Below, in pieces: positions 1-11,491 of a stretch of 64,000 bases of DNA. The notes below the pieces were generated by a model. It worked only from the letters and a program-made list of their open reading frames with translations, was not told where the DNA came from and did no database searches. Source of the DNA: Apiosordaria backusii (Eukaryota; Ascomycota; Sordariomycetes; Sordariales; Lasiosphaeriaceae); contig JAUKTV010000003.1 in assembly GCA_030549205.1 (NCBI GenBank), forward strand, positions 1,240,001-1,304,000. Reading direction: 5' to 3'. Position 1 is the stretch's first letter. Every line of letters begins with the position of its first letter. The translations under genes and the position numbers were made by a program.

Positions 1-3000
1 TATTACTTTTTCCTTATAATAATCTGCCCTTTTATTTAAAATATTTACTTTTATATTTTTAAATCCGTTTTTATAATAAATCTAAAAGTTAAATTTAAAT
101 AAAAATTTTAACTATTTACTTTACTTAATATTAAGGACTTTAATAGTAGTAAAATACTTTAAGTTTTTATAATCTATATAGACCTAAACCTTATAGTTAG
201 TTCTATGAAAATATAGTCTTTACTTTTTAAAAACCTTAATAATAGTAAGTAGTTCTTTATTATAAATTAAATAGTTCTTATATAGTTCTTTTAACTTCTT
301 TAAAAAAACGTTATTAAATATAACCTTCTATCCTTATTTTATTAACTTAATTATCCTTTAATAGTATAGTTAAAAGTATTTATCTTAACTTTAAAAGGTT
401 ATCTTAAGTTAAAAAGCTTAAATATTGAATTTACTATAATAGCATCTTTAATAGTTTAAAAAGCCTACTTTTATACTTCCTTTTAGTTAAACTCGGTATC
501 TTTTTTAATTAGGTCGTTTAATAGTTTTATAATAATACTATAATTTTATATAAATATTTAATAGAAATTTATAAATTTTAAAAACTTACAAACTGTAGTT
601 TTTAACTATTTAGGTATTTTCTCTTATAGTTTTAGCTAGTCCTTAATTACTACGATTTTTTTTAATTCTATTTATACTTTTTTTAATAAAATTAAATATT
701 TTAAATAAACCGTTTTTTATATATAGAACTCATTCTTATCTTTATTAACTAATAGTCTTACTTTATATAGTATATTTAAAATTTCCTTAATATACTATTT
801 ATATTCCTTTAAAGTATATAAGTAAATAAGAACGTTATTAAAGTAGTAAATTACTATTTTATTAAAATATTAATAAATTATATAATTAATAAAAGCTTAG
901 AAAGTTATTAATATATTAATAAGCCTAAATAGTATAATAAGGTATTTAAAATACCTATAAAGTATATAAAAAGCTATCTTCTATTTATTTCCTTCCTTAA
1001 TTTATATATATATATACTTAATTAGTATATTAAGTTTAATAAACTATTATACCTTTAATAGTTAACTTTATAACTATAAAATTCATAATAGTAAGTAACT
1101 GTTTTTTACTGTCTTTTAATTTAACTATTAATAATCTATATATAGTTATAGACTTCTATCTTTCTTTAGTATAAAGAAAATAAAATATCTAGCCAGTAAT
1201 ATAAATAGTTTAATATATCTTCTTTTAATATTTTTATTTAAATACTTCTATAATTCCTTATTTTATTTATCGTTAGTATAATAGGTTTAAAAAAGCTTAA
1301 GTTTTACTTCTTCTTTAAATTTAATCTTATAATCCTATAGTCCCCTTTTTAATAAGCCTTAAAGGTATTTTACTATAAATATTAAATATCTTTAATACTT
1401 TAATAACACTCCTTTTTTTTTTATATTATTATAATAAATACACTTATTTTTTATTATTACTGTAATTTTCACTAACATAACTATCCTTATTAACCCTATT
1501 TCTTCGATTTTACTACCTTTATTAATTAAATATACTAATACTTTCTATATCTTTTATAGTAGTATTATAGAAGGTACTTATTTTATACTTTACTATTATA
1601 ATACTTTTAATCTTCTATTATTAATTAGATACTTCCGATATATCCTTAATTATAAATAACTATTATCCTTTTAATAGATATTTAAATTATAGTCTTTATA
1701 CTATAGTTAATTTAAAATTATATCTTTTTTTAGCCTTATATTTATAATATTGAAAATTACTAACATTATCTTCCTTAATACTATAATATTTAATAATAAT
1801 ATTTCCTTATTTACTAATTATATAAAGAATAGTCCCTTTATAATAACCTTTTCCTCTTTTTTTTTCTATAGAACTCAAGCTCATTTTATAAATTTTAATA
1901 AAATTAAATCTACTTCTACTTTACTATTTATAAATACTTATATTTAAAAACCCTTTTAATATACTACCATTTATAATCTTTTATTTTTTATACCTTTTCT
2001 TTATATAATAACGATTTTACTAATATTCAACTTATAGTCTTTTAAAGGTTTATAGCCTTTATAAAAGGCTATAGTCCTTTTTTTAACTATTATTATACCT
2101 TTAAAATGTCCTCCTTTTTTAAACTATTTAGTAATTTAAAATTAACTAACTATTATTATTAGGCTTTTTTTTATCCTTTACTATTAAATTAGCATTTATC
2201 TATCCTATAGACTTTTTCTTATACTATATTTTATTTTATATAAAATGCTTATACCTTTATTTATAAATATAGTATATAATCTTTATTTAAATAGTAAACT
2301 ATATTTCTATTAAGCTTATTTAAGTAATATTAAGCCTTTTTTAATTAAAATTAAACAATTTATAATATATTATTTAATTAAATTAAATCTTCTTATTTCT
2401 ATAAAAAATAATTACTTAATTCTTTATTTAAATTCCTTTACTTTATAAATATCCTTAATATTAATATTAATTATCCTATTTAAATAACATCTTTTATTAG
2501 CTAATACTTATTAAAAGTTTTTAATTAGTAATATTCTATATATCTATAAATAATATATTAAAACTATAATATCCTTTTATATTTTAAATATTTTAAATAA
2601 ACTTATAATATATCTCCTTTATAATAAGTATACTATCTATATATTAAGATCTTTTTTAATATTAATATAAGTTTTAAACTAACTACTAGTTAATTATTTA
2701 AAACTTATTCTAAGTCTTCTTATACTTATTATCCTATATAAATTCTTCTTTAAAATTAACCTATTACTTATTACCCTATTAAAACTAAGTAAGTAATTAA
2801 CCATTTATTATAATAATAGTCTATACTACCTTATCTTTAAAGTTACAGTACTATTAGTCGATTTCCTTATATAGGTTTTAAAATTCTTCTATCTTTTTTT
2901 CGAATTCTTAAACTTATTCTTTAACTTACTATAAGGTCGTTCCTATAGTTAAGTCCTATATATTAATTATATTAATAGTAAAAACTTATCTTAATTATTA

Positions 3001-4300
3001 TAAAGTTTTTTTAAAAGGTTTTAAAATAGTACTTTCTTCTTACCTTATAACTTCCTTAATTGGTTATTTTTATCTTACAATATAATCCTCCTTTTTTAAG
3101 TTAACTATTAATTTTCCTTTTTATACTTTATATTTATAATTACTATCGGTATAGTTATTTATTAAATCTTAAAAGCCTTTATTAATATACTTAATATTAA
3201 AGATTTTAATAACCTATATTATTTTTATAACTACTGCCATTTCCTTTTTCTTTTATTTAAGTTATTTAAGTATTTAATAGTTTTATTTAAAATGTCTAAT
3301 CTTTTTATAGTTAAAGTGTTTAATATTATTCTTTTCTTTAAACTATTTTTAAACTATATTTATTTTTATAGGTCCTATATAAGTAGTTTTAAATATACCT
3401 ATAATATAACGTTTTTTGTTATTATTAATTCGATAGCCTTTAAAACTATAATATTGTTTTAAGTTAATATATATTTCTCTCTTTTCTATTTAACATTAAA
3501 ACTGCTAATTATTAATATAGATAGTTATAGTAATATACTTATCAATAATATCTAGTCTCTTCTTTTTATATAATTTATCCTTTACTTTATCTTTAAATCT
3601 ATTATAAAAAAGCTATATTAAACCTTTATTGTTAATCTTACTATATAGTATATCAGTTTTAAAAGTAATAATATAATTAACTATTAACTAGATTTAATAT
3701 AAGTTAATAAATCTTTCCTAAACTTAATAAGCTTTATTATACTCTTTAAAGACTTTTTTAATATAGATTTTAAACTTCTTAAAGGTCTTAAAATATTCTT
3801 TAATAATATTTTCTTTAATGTCTATATCGTTATTTTTATAATAGTCATTTAAAATAAGCTTAAACTATATAAGAGCTTTATCTTTAAGTCGAAATACTAT
3901 ATAAGTAACTTTAGACTTTTTATTAAAAAAGTAAGTAAGATAATACTGAAAATAGGTCTTAAGTTAAATTAAAAATCCTTTAAACTTTCCTTTTTTACTA
4001 TTATAGTATTTAGAAGCTTTAAGCTTTACTATTTAACTACCGCAATAGTCTAAGTAATTAATGGTAATAACTTAATTCTAAGTTTATTAAACTATATCCT
4101 TAAGCTTTTTAATATAAATATTAAGTTAAGCTAAAATAGCTTAAAAGCTTTTATTATTATCTACTATAGTAATAAATACCTTTAATTTATCTATAATAAA
4201 GTTAAAGTAAGTATATAATATATAATAAACCTTTAATTAAAACCTTTAAAAAGGATATATAGTTAAAGGTTACTTTTAAATAATAGTTCGGTATAGTTAA
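1..4300 (-). mobile_element. Gypsy (Ty3-type) LTR retrotransposon, 5' half, heavily RIP-mutated relic
   Basis: Read on the minus strand, one frame keeps a recognisable Gypsy pol despite many TAA/TAG stops. From about 1,200 downwards it gives a reverse transcriptase start with KKDRSL, a decayed DYRQLN block and KTVKNSY. The catalytic YxDD is present as Y-F-N-N at 834-845, both aspartates changed to asparagine. The FLGY/SFLKF connection and an RNase H/ELLAII-type block (seen as NKELLTII, about 195-305) follow towards position 1. A decayed CCHC zinc knuckle (FNYKKIRHF) lies near 3,285-3,330, so gag is to the right (about 3,300-4,250) and the protease between. Integrase would lie beyond the window edge. 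Nothing here can be functional. The right boundary and the LTR are not resolved. Confidence 0.75.
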
Positions 4301-4679
4301 ACAATATATAATAAGATTGTCTTAATATAAATATAAGATACTGTAAATATAAGCTATAATTATATATTATAGAACTATCTATAAACTATTTAGTTTCTCT
4401 ATATATATATATACTTTTATTTATTATACTTATCCTATTTAGTCTTCTAAGCTTACTAAGCACTTCTACTTATCCTACTTAATAATAGAGTATACTAAGT
4501 ACTTAGCTTATCCTACTTAATTACTAAGTCTATTAAGTATATCTTCCTTATTTTAATTAGTTACTTCCAATTAGCCCCTGCTTATTTCGGGTCTACATTT
4601 ATTTAAGACCAATCGTTATCTTCGTTCTTATGCTAAGGTCGTAATATCTATATAGCCAGTAAGCCTTATATTAGAAGGC
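4301..4679. other. AT-rich stretch, possible Gypsy LTR
   Basis: No gene. It contains a 15-bp direct repeat, CTTATCCTACTTAAT, at 4,469-4,483 and 4,507-4,521, within a series of CTTACT/CTAAGT variants. Its position just upstream of the minus-strand gag relic would suit an LTR or leader, but no second copy was found to prove it. Confidence 0.3.
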
Positions 4680-5960
4680 CTAGTATAATTGATAAGGAAA
4701 TTGAAGACCTTATAGTAAAAACTGTTACTAAAAACAGTACTATATATTAATATTCTATTTAACAAATTGCTAAAGCTTTAGCTAACTGGCTAAAAAAGCT
4801 ACTTTTAAGTATAAAAGGCTCTAGCTAATAAACTATATTATAGTAATTAAAAAAGCAGGGCTATTAAAACGTAAAGCTATTAACTAAACTGGACTTAACT
4901 AAGGTTTAAAAACTAAGATGTTTAGAGTTTACAATATAAGTAATTAACTAAACTTTAAAATAGTAGTAAAAGGTGGTTTAAAGCGATAAGACCTCGGCTG
5001 TAATTAGCAAAATTCGTAGCAAACGGTATATCTAGCGTTTAATAAAGGAAGCTTTTTATAAATATAGTATATAGAAAAGATAGAAGGGATTTATAACTTT
5101 TATATTTTAAGCTTACTTTATATAGTTAAAAAGAGGTCCTTACTATTATTGGCTTAAAAAAACAAAGGCTATAAATGTAAGGTATAAGAAAATAATAGAT
5201 ATTTATAATAAAAAGTATTTTAAATAATACCGTACTAAATAAAAGTTCGAAACTAAGATATAGTAAATAGGCCTTAAAGGTATAAGTAAAAGAAAGCCTA
5301 CCTTTAGGTATACTGTAAAAACCAAGGCTTAGATTAGGTAAAGTAAAGTAAAGGATATTATCTAAATCTAGTATAAAGAGAAAGTAATTAAGCCGAAATT
5401 CTTACCCTTTATAAAATTCTTATAAAAAAAGTACAGCCTAAGCTATATAGTTTAAGAAAATAATTGCTTAAGCTATATTTTAAAATAAAATAGAGAGCTA
5501 TAGTAAGAAGTAGGGTTCTAAGTCTTAATATAGCCGGCAAACTCCCCTAACTTTAATGCAATTAAGTTTCTTTAACCTTCAATAAAATTCAATTAGTAGA
5601 AGAAAAAGATGCCGATTAGCTAAGCCAAGCTTAAACGGCAATAGTAAGCTAAGTAAACGGAATTTCCTTAGAAAAAATTCCAACAGTATATTAAATGAAT
5701 CTAAGGCAATATTAAGTAGATAATCTGATTAACTAGTAGAAATGAGTATAAAAAAGGGACAGTGCTGCTACCGTTGTCTAAAGAGGTCGAAGAGCCGGAT
5801 ATAATTAAGTGGTAGGAGTAGATAAACCTAAACTCGATAAAAAAAGAAGAGGCCGTATAGAAGACCTTTAAGCCTTAACTAGAGCCTAATAAGGCCTATA
5901 AACTGTAAAAGGAAACCGATAAAAAAGATAATATAGGTAACGATAACGAATAGCTAGCCC
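4680..5960 (+). pseudogene. Tc1/mariner-superfamily transposase relic (RIP-mutated)
   Basis: A plus-strand frame retains Tc1-like order: an N-terminal RRPSIIDKEIEDL block with helix-turn-helix character, KKAG..KRKAIN, a WSDETS-like first catalytic motif read as SDKTSAV (Asp codon 4,985-4,987), a VQEDNAPSH-like second motif read as ENNCLSY (Asp to Asn at 5,459-5,461), and PANSPDLNAIEFLW-like third motif read as PANSPNFNAIKF (Asp to Asn 5,549-5,551; Glu to Lys 5,564-5,566). Most interruptions are TAA/TAG, the products of CAA/CAG/TGG under RIP. Two of three catalytic acids are lost, so it is dead. A charged C-terminal tail can be followed to about 5,960. No terminal inverted repeats were identified. 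The closest fungal subfamily cannot be told by eye. Confidence 0.7.
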
Positions 5961-5984
5961 AGTTTATTTAGTAGCGGTGCTAAA

Positions 5985-6832
5985 GGCGGGGTAGGCTATG
6001 TATAGTAGGAAAGGCAGGGTAGGTGGGAAAGGCGTGGTAGGCCAGGTGTAGTAGGAAAAGTGTAGTAGGCTAGGTGCCGTAGGAAAGGCGTGGTAGGCTA
6101 GATGTGGCTAGGCAGGTGATGACTTAGCTGTTGGTAGGCAGGTTGGTTAGTTGCCTGCCTGCCTGGCCCAGGCGACTTGCTAGTTGACAGGTTAGCCATT
6201 AGGTTCCAATTGCAATAGCGATTTGAATGGCTACAAAGCCCTAATTCAGGGCTTTCTGGCCTAGCTGTAGTCTACCTGTGGGATGTAGGTAGTTGGTTAC
6301 AGTGGCAAATTGAAGCCTTTGAAGCCTTGAAGGTATGGGAGGTGGTAGTTTGTTGAGGGTGTGGGAGGTGGTAGTTTAAAAGAAGGTAGGTTTAGAAGAG
6401 GGTATTGGTTGTGGAAGAAAGGCCAGGTGTTGAAAAATTGGGCATGACTTAGTGGGTGTTGAGGGTTAGGGTCTTCGGTCGAGGGTTAGGGTTTTCTACA
6501 ACGAAAAAGTTGCCTACTTTGCAGCGACCTTGCAGTCGGGCAAGGCATTTAAATAATATATAATTGTAATAGGCAAATAGAGCGGAAAACGACGATTCCA
6601 GCCATATTGAAGGCTTGCGCGCGCGGCGTGGTAGGCAAAAGTAAGGCCGGTTCGAAGTAGGTGGTTGAATTGGTGGTTGAATTGATGGTAGAATTGGTAA
6701 TAGATTCGGTGGAAGCCGGGCCAAGGCTTGAAAAAGTGGGCTTGCCAAGGAATCTTGGCATACTGTACGGCTCAGGGGGGCCCTGTCAGGGCCTAACAAA
6801 TTGGTCTCTTGACTTTTGGCTGCAACCTTCAT
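5985..6832. repeat. GC-normal island with imperfect GTAGG-type tandem repeats
   Basis: This ~850-bp stretch is far less AT-rich than its surroundings. At about 5,990-6,120 a ~30-bp motif built around GGAAAGGCGTGGTAGGC recurs imperfectly about four times. At 6,660-6,711 a 13-bp motif (GGTGGTTGAATT) recurs. GGGTTAGGG-type telomere-like motifs sit at about 6,463-6,503, and GGCCCTGTCAGGGCC makes a short palindrome near 6,780. A 127-codon minus-strand open frame here is low in complexity and I do not call it a gene. The island ends abruptly at the truncated family A copy. Confidence 0.5.
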
Positions 6833-8756
6833 ATTAGTTCTCTTTATAGTTAATTTAATATATTATTTAAATTACTTAGGGCTTACTTACTATTATAATT
6901 ATATATTCATTATATACTTATTATATACTTATTATATACGTCTCTCTAAGAAGTGGAACTCCTAAAAAAAAATTTCTTTTATAACGCCATATCTGGCATT
7001 AGTTCTCTTCATAACTAATCTAATATATTACCTAAATTACTTAAAGCTACTATTATAATTAGATACTTATTATATAGTTAAACTTTTTACCGGTAAGTTT
7101 AATAACAAACTTATAAAATAATAACATAGTTAAATCTTTTAAACGCCTTCTTTGTTATTAAATTAATTATAATTATATTAATAATTCCTTTATTAACTTA
7201 TACTAAAATTAAATACTAATATTTATATAAAATTAAAAAGAATCTTATTTACTACTTTTCTTTACTGTTCCTCTCTTATATTACTTACTATATTCCTTCT
7301 TTATATTACTTACTATATTAAAATTTAATTAATTATAATATTAAATATAGATCTATTTTATATAATTTAAAAATTAAAAAATAGTATTAATATAATAATA
7401 GTATATAATTTACTATATTAAAAGCCTATAAGTATAAAATCTTAAAGTTAAATCGCTATAAGTACTTTAAATTTACCGATATAATAATAATTATATTCAA
7501 GAAAGATAATAATAAGTAGAATATAAACGTTACCTTTATTAAAAAGTTAACTATATATACTATTATTACTTTATTTTATACTAAATATATTAACCTCTAT
7601 CGATTTAAATAGGATTTAATCAGTTTTAAATCGAAATATTAGATTAATAATAAAACGATTTAAAAGAAAGCTTTAGAAAAGAAAGATAAAGTAAAAGATT
7701 AATTAATAAAGTTAATCGATATTACAGTAATAATCGTAAAGGATAAAACGGCTTAATAGACTAAGTAGTTAGTTTAATAATTATACTAAATAGCTTAAAA
7801 ATACTGCTATTGAGTTAATTGTAAGTATCTATATATTACGTTTTATATATATACCACTGAATCTTAAGACTTATTATATACTTATTATATAGTTAAACCT
7901 TTTACCGTCGAGTTTAATAATAAGTTTATATAATAATATTATAATTAAATCTTTTAAATACTTTCTTTATATTAAATTACTTATAACTGTATTAATAACT
8001 CCTTTATCGGCTTATATTAGGGTTAAATATTAGTATTTATATAGGATTAAAAAGGATTTTATTTATTATTATTTTTCCTTTTTTATATTACTTACTATAT
8101 TTTTCTTTTACATTATTTACTACATTACTTTTTTATATTATTTACTATATTTTCTTTCTATATTATTTACTATATTTTCTTTCTATATTATTTACTATAT
8201 TGAGATTTAATCGATTATAGTATTAAATATAAGTCTATTTTATATAATTTAATAATTAAAAGATAGTATTAATATAATAGTAGTATATAATTAACTATAT
8301 TAAGAATCTATACATATAAGATTCTAAAATTAAATAGTAGGTAGTTATTTCGAATTTACTGATATTATAATAGTTATACTAAAGAAAGATAGTAAAAAAT
8401 AAAATAAAAGCTTTTTCTTTATTTAAAAATTAATTATATATACTTTTAATATTTTATTTTTTAAATACTATATTATATTTTCTTAATTTAAATAGAATTT
8501 AATCGATTTTAAAGCGGACTGGTAAATTAATAATAAATAGAATTGGAATAAAGTATTCAAGTAGAAAGATAAAGTAGAAGTATAGTTAAAAATATTAATT
8601 ATTATTGCGGAAGTAATAGTAAAGGATAAGATGGCCTAATAGGTAGTTAGTTAAATACTTATATTAAATAATTTAAAGATATTACTATTATATTAACTGT
8701 AGGTATCTATATGTTACGTTTTACATATGTACCACTGAACCTTAAGATACTTAATA
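6833..8756 (+). mobile_element. Family A element, 5'-truncated, split by a second copy
   Basis: Plus-orientation copy of the ~0.95-kb family A repeat. Its left part (6,833-6,939) starts at the TTAGTTCTCTTTATAG stretch, so the first ~60 bp are missing. It continues at 7,869 after an inserted copy and ends with the family's ACCACTGAACCTTAAG terminus at 8,756. RIP-mutated throughout. Confidence 0.75.
6940..7868 (+). mobile_element. Family A element, complete, nested in another copy
   Basis: Starts GTCTCTCTAAGAAGTGG and ends ACTGAATCTTAAG, the two defining family termini. The host copy's ACTTATTATATAC is repeated on both sides as a 13-bp target duplication, although the site itself is a tandem of similar words. 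Decayed internal frame on the plus strand. Inserted into the copy at 6,833-8,756. Confidence 0.8.
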
Positions 8757-9205
8757 CCATAAATAATCGATTAAATTTTAATATAGTAAATAATATAGAA
8801 AAGGAATACAATAAGTAATATAAAAAAGTAATATAGTAAATAATACAGAAAAAGAATATAGTAAGTATTATAAAAGAGAAAAAAAAGTAATAAATAGGAT
8901 CTTTTTTAACTCTATATAAATACTAATACTAAATTTTAATATAAACTAATAAAAGAATTATCAGTACGGTTATAAGTAATTTCATATAAAGAAAGTATTT
9001 AAAAGGTCTAACTATAATTTAATAATAAAAGGTTTAACTATATAATAAGTATATAATAAATATATAATAACTACATAACTATAACAGTAAGCAGGCCCTA
9101 GATAGTTTAAGTAGTATATTAGATTAACTATAAAGAGAATTAATGCCGGGCATAGTGTTATAAAATTTCTTTTTTTTTATAAAAAACTCTACTTTTTTAA
9201 AAAGC
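8757..9205 (-). mobile_element. Family A element, right half, minus orientation
   Basis: Matches the family from the ATCGATTAAATTTTAATATAG segment to the decayed CTCTACTTTTTTAAAAAG terminus. The left half is absent or displaced by the nested plus-orientation copies immediately to the left. Confidence 0.65.
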
Positions 9206-9862
9206 TATAAATATTTATAATTAATATAATAATATTCTTAAATTAGTTAATATAATTACTTAATTAATAACTTATTAAACGATTTTATCCTTTATTATTA
9301 TATTTATAATCGAAATTAATTTCGTTAATTATCTTTTTACTTTATTTCTTTATTAAATACTTTAGTTTAAATTTTTCTTTTTTTCTTTATTAATTTTTAA
9401 GTTTTGATAGAATTTAAAATATTATTTAAAAGATAAAATATTAAGTTTATATATAGTTAAATTTCAAATGAAAGTAACGTTTATATTTTATTTTTTATTG
9501 TTTCTTTTTTATATAATTATTATCTTTTTAAAAAGTAAAGCTTTTAAAAAAAACTTTTTTCATAATGCGATATTTAACGTTAAATTTCTTTATAATTAAT
9601 TTAATATACTATTTAAATTACTTAAAATCTATTTACTATTATAGTTATATATTTACTATATATTCAAACTTTTGATAATTAAGTTTAAAAATTAGTTATA
9701 TATATTAAATCGATAATTTGTATATTAGCTTATATTAAAGTTAGATATTAATATTTATATAAAATTAAAAAGGATTTTATTTACTATTTTTCTTTATAAT
9801 TCTTTTTTTATATTGTTTACTATATTAAAATTTAATCGATTACTTATAGTATTAAATACTTT
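9206..9862. mobile_element. Two strongly decayed family A fragments, head to head
   Basis: About 9,206-9,527 matches the left half of a minus-orientation copy (ATTAACGATTTTATCC... type words). From about 9,528 to 9,862 the sequence matches the 5' part of a plus-orientation copy (AAAAGTAAAGCTTTTAAA start, then TATTTAACGTTAAATTTC). Both are more heavily RIPed than their neighbours, suggesting older insertions. Confidence 0.5.
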
Positions 9863-11020
9863 AAATACTTAAGGTTAATATAATAGCAGTATCTTTAGGT
9901 TATTTAACTTAAGGTTCAGTAGTATATATATAAGACATAACACACAGATACTTACGATCAATACAATAGTATCTTCAAGCTTTTTAATATAGCTATTAAA
10001 CTAGCTATTTAATATATTAGGCCGTCTTATCCTTTACAATTACTACCGCAATATCGATTAACTTTGCTAACTAGTCTTTTACCTTATCCTTCTTTTCAAA
10101 AGCTTTTTTCTAAATTGTTTTATCCTTAATTCAATACCTTAGCTTAAGACCGATTAAATCTTATCCAAATCGACAAAGGTTAATATATTTAGTATAAAAT
10201 AAAGTAATAATAATATATATAGCTAACTCTTTAATAAAGGCAACGCTTATATTCTACTTATTATTATCTTTTTTTAACATAGCTATTATAATATCGGCAA
10301 ATTTAAAGTACTTATAGCAATCTAACCTTAAAATCTTATACTTATAGACTTTCGGTATAATTACATACTACTATTATATTAGTACTATCTTTTAATCATT
10401 AAGTTATATAGGATAGACCTATACTTAATACTATAATCGATTAAATTTTAATATAGTAGATAGTATAGGAAAGGAATATCGTAGGTAATATAGGAAAGGA
10501 ATATAGTAGGTAATATAGAAAAGGAATATAGTAAATAATATAAAAAAGAAATAGCAAAGAAAAGCAGTAAATAGGATCCTTTTTAACCTTATATAAGCGC
10601 TAGTACCTAACCTTAACGTAGGCCGGTAAAGAAGTTATCGACATAGTTATAAGTAATTCGGTAATAAAGAAGGCGTTTAAAAGGTTTAGCTATAATATTA
10701 TTATATAAGTTTATTATTAAACTCGACGGTAGAAGGTTTAACTATATAATAAGCATATAACTATAACGGTAGCCCTAAACAGTTCAAATAGTATACTAGA
10801 TTAACTATAAAGAAAACTAACGCTAGATATAGCATTGTAAAAGAAATTTTTTTTAGAAGCTCCACTTCTTAAAGAGACATTAGGTTATTTAATGTAAGTA
10901 TTTAATTGGCTATTTATTAGGCTGTCTTATCCTTTCTTATTACTTCTATAATAATAGTTGATATCTTTAATTATACTTTTACGTTATCCTTTAATTTAGA
11001 TACTTTATTTTATCTCTATT
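9863..11020 (-). mobile_element. Family A element, deleted and interrupted, minus orientation
   Basis: A CTTAAGGTT start near 9,869 leads with an internal deletion into TAGCAGTATCTTTAGG. It is interrupted at 9,908-10,879 by a complete copy, resumes at 10,893 and is cut off by the Copia LTR at 11,021. Confidence 0.6.
9908..10879 (-). mobile_element. Family A element, complete, with 13-bp target duplication
   Basis: Begins CTTAAGGTTCAGTAGTATAT and ends CTCCACTTCTTAAAGAGACA on the plus strand. TTAGGTTATTTAA is present exactly on both sides (9,895-9,907 and 10,880-10,892), a perfect 13-bp target-site duplication. No terminal inverted repeat links the two ends. Confidence 0.85.
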
Positions 11021-11491
11021 TATTAAACTAAGTCCCTATAAGGCCTAAGTTTACAGTAGGTAGCTATTATTATACTACGTAGTTGAAGCTTAAGTAGAAA
11101 GACGACTATTCAGCTAAGTCCTTTATACAAAGCCTACCAATTAGCTACCTGGCACTTACCTGGCACTTTACTTCTTTAATCTACAGGGGTATTTAAAGGC
11201 CTACATCCTACTAACTAATAAGCTAAACCGTCTATAATTTTATATATAGGCTATTAAGGCCTATTACTATAAATAATATAAATAGGTTAACCCTAACCTT
11301 ATATTACCCTATATTTTAAATTAAAGGTATTAAATTTCGCAGCTCTTTAATATAACTATAAGTCGATTTTTAAAAAATTGTAACTTATATTAATTTAATT
11401 ACTTATAAAACCTATAGTTAACTACTAAATTAACCAAATTAGCTTCAACTTAATAAGCCTATAATTAAATAAATATATTATTATTATATTA
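11021..11491 (+). repeat. Copia LTR (copy 1)
   Basis: Same sequence family as the LTRs at 14,919 and 21,673: starts TATTAAACTAAGTCCC (TG changed to TA), contains ACAGGGGTATTTAAAGGCC, and ends ...TATATTA where the best copy reads ATACCA. About 35 bp longer than the other two because of an extra segment near 11,100. It replaces the end of a family A copy without a detectable target duplication. Confidence 0.7.

Noticed and set aside
1750..1947. 65-codon plus-strand open frame in the Gypsy relic
   Set aside because: Ile/Asn/Phe/Ser-rich chance frame in AT-saturated DNA, antisense to the decayed gag/pol.
6449..6832. 127-codon minus-strand open frame
   Set aside because: Low-complexity sequence over short repeats and telomere-like motifs; no domain, no promoter, not convincing.
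6940..7868. Family A as solo LTRs
   Set aside because: Target duplications are 13-15 bp rather than 4-6, and the ends are not TG...CA in either orientation.
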